Source: Phaeocystidibacter marisrubri
GTDB taxonomy: Bacteria > Bacteroidota > Bacteroidia > Flavobacteriales > Schleiferiaceae
Length of the DNA stretch: 64,000 nucleotides
NCBI RefSeq assembly: GCF_008933165.1
Contig: NZ_WBVQ01000002.1
Location: 457,569-521,568, forward strand
Direction: 5' to 3'
Below the pieces are notes generated by a model. That model had not been told where the DNA came from. It ran no database searches and worked only from the letters and a program-made list of their open reading frames with translations. The position numbers and the translations under genes are program-made. This document shows, piece by piece, positions 63,780 to 64,000 of the stretch. Positions within the stretch are counted from its first letter, which is position 1, and every line of letters begins with the position of its first letter.

Positions 63780-64000
63780 GACTGTGCTTTGCGAACGTCT
63801 TTGTAAGCTGTAATAGATAGAATGACAATCATGGTTGCCACAAAGGTGCCAATCATTGAAATCAACACGATTAGAGAGCGAATCGGATATGTCTTCTTCT
63901 CGGCAGGTGTCGCGCTATTCACTTTAAAGGTAGATGGAAGGTTTTGATGGTAATCCACCTTCGCCTGATCGAGCTTGGTCTTCACCTTGATTTCTTCTTC
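63776..64000 (-). CDS. Wzz/GumC-like chain-length regulator, C-terminal end (start outside the window)
   Basis: The frame is open to the window edge on the minus strand. The visible 74 residues are a charged helical segment (KTKLDQAKVDYHQNLPSTFKV), AEKKTYPIRSLIVL, then one membrane helix (LIVLISMIGTFVATMIVILS) and a short cytoplasmic tail. The short linker with Pro before a C-terminal helix is typical of polysaccharide co-polymerases. It overlaps the O-antigen ligase start by GTGA, so the two are co-translated. The family call is limited by the small part seen. Confidence 0.7.
   Translation of the reverse strand, partial: EEEIKVKTKLDQAKVDYHQNLPSTFKVNSATPAEKKTYPIRSLIVLISMIGTFVATMIVILSITAYKDVRKAQS

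Overview
The window looks like chromosomal DNA of a marine-type Bacteroidota (Flavobacteriia, Cryomorphaceae-like). The evidence is four proteins with C-terminal type IX secretion (T9SS) sorting domains, a PorX regulator, an lpxC-fabZ fusion, a kynurenine catabolic pair, Bacteroidota-specific families (the DUF4258 type, HhH plus beta-barrel proteins), very tight gene packing and recurrent TAnnTTTG (-7) promoter boxes instead of Shine-Dalgarno sites. All assignments come from reading the sequence by eye; no database search was run.

Layout. 1-8 kb: the end of an endonuclease III-like gene, a large propeller/outer-membrane barrel protein, and two tandem paralogous T9SS cargo proteins, each with its own terminator. 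8-19 kb: housekeeping genes, namely gcvP, a divergent UbiA-like/kynU/kmo cluster, an MlaEF-type lipid ABC transporter, and a small lipoprotein-sprT-purK-purE run. 18.7-22.6 kb: a LytTR response regulator and a hybrid propeller histidine kinase. 22.6-36.7 kb: two envelope proteins, aroA/aroB, proline dehydrogenase, a DUF4258-type protein, an alanine dehydrogenase-like gene with tsaE and a 27-codon ORF, two proteins of unknown function, porX and an HD phosphohydrolase. 36.7-43.5 kb: a lipid A block (lpxD, lpxC/fabZ, lpxA, an ABC ATPase, a membrane glycosyltransferase-like protein, efp, a second lpxD-like gene).

43.6-61.8 kb is an accessory island and the most interesting part. It holds a 3419-residue SpvB/TcdB/RHS toxin-complex-like protein with its own Sec signal, an RHS core and a roughly 225-residue C-terminal domain with an HExxxH motif. 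A T9SS-sorted gene lies 30 bp upstream and a small secreted protein 17 bp downstream. Behind it on the same strand is a row of broken RHS cores and toxin-tail fragments, each ending at or just before a small exported protein gene: tail/110-aa lipoprotein (ATGA overlap), tail/209-aa lipoprotein (11 bp), RHS core/157-aa exported protein, tail/151-aa lipoprotein (ATGA overlap). An IS110-type transposase fragment sits among them. I read this as an orphan toxin-tail/immunity array of a polymorphic toxin whose immunity proteins are all exported. The proposed system is that the RHS protein swaps tails with this downstream reservoir while the envelope-located immunity proteins are kept.

62.3-64 kb: an O-antigen ligase-like gene (GTG start) overlapping the end of a Wzz-like gene cut by the window edge. 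The roughly 590 bp before it hold no convincing gene, only a short ORF remnant, a heptamer repeat and a terminator.
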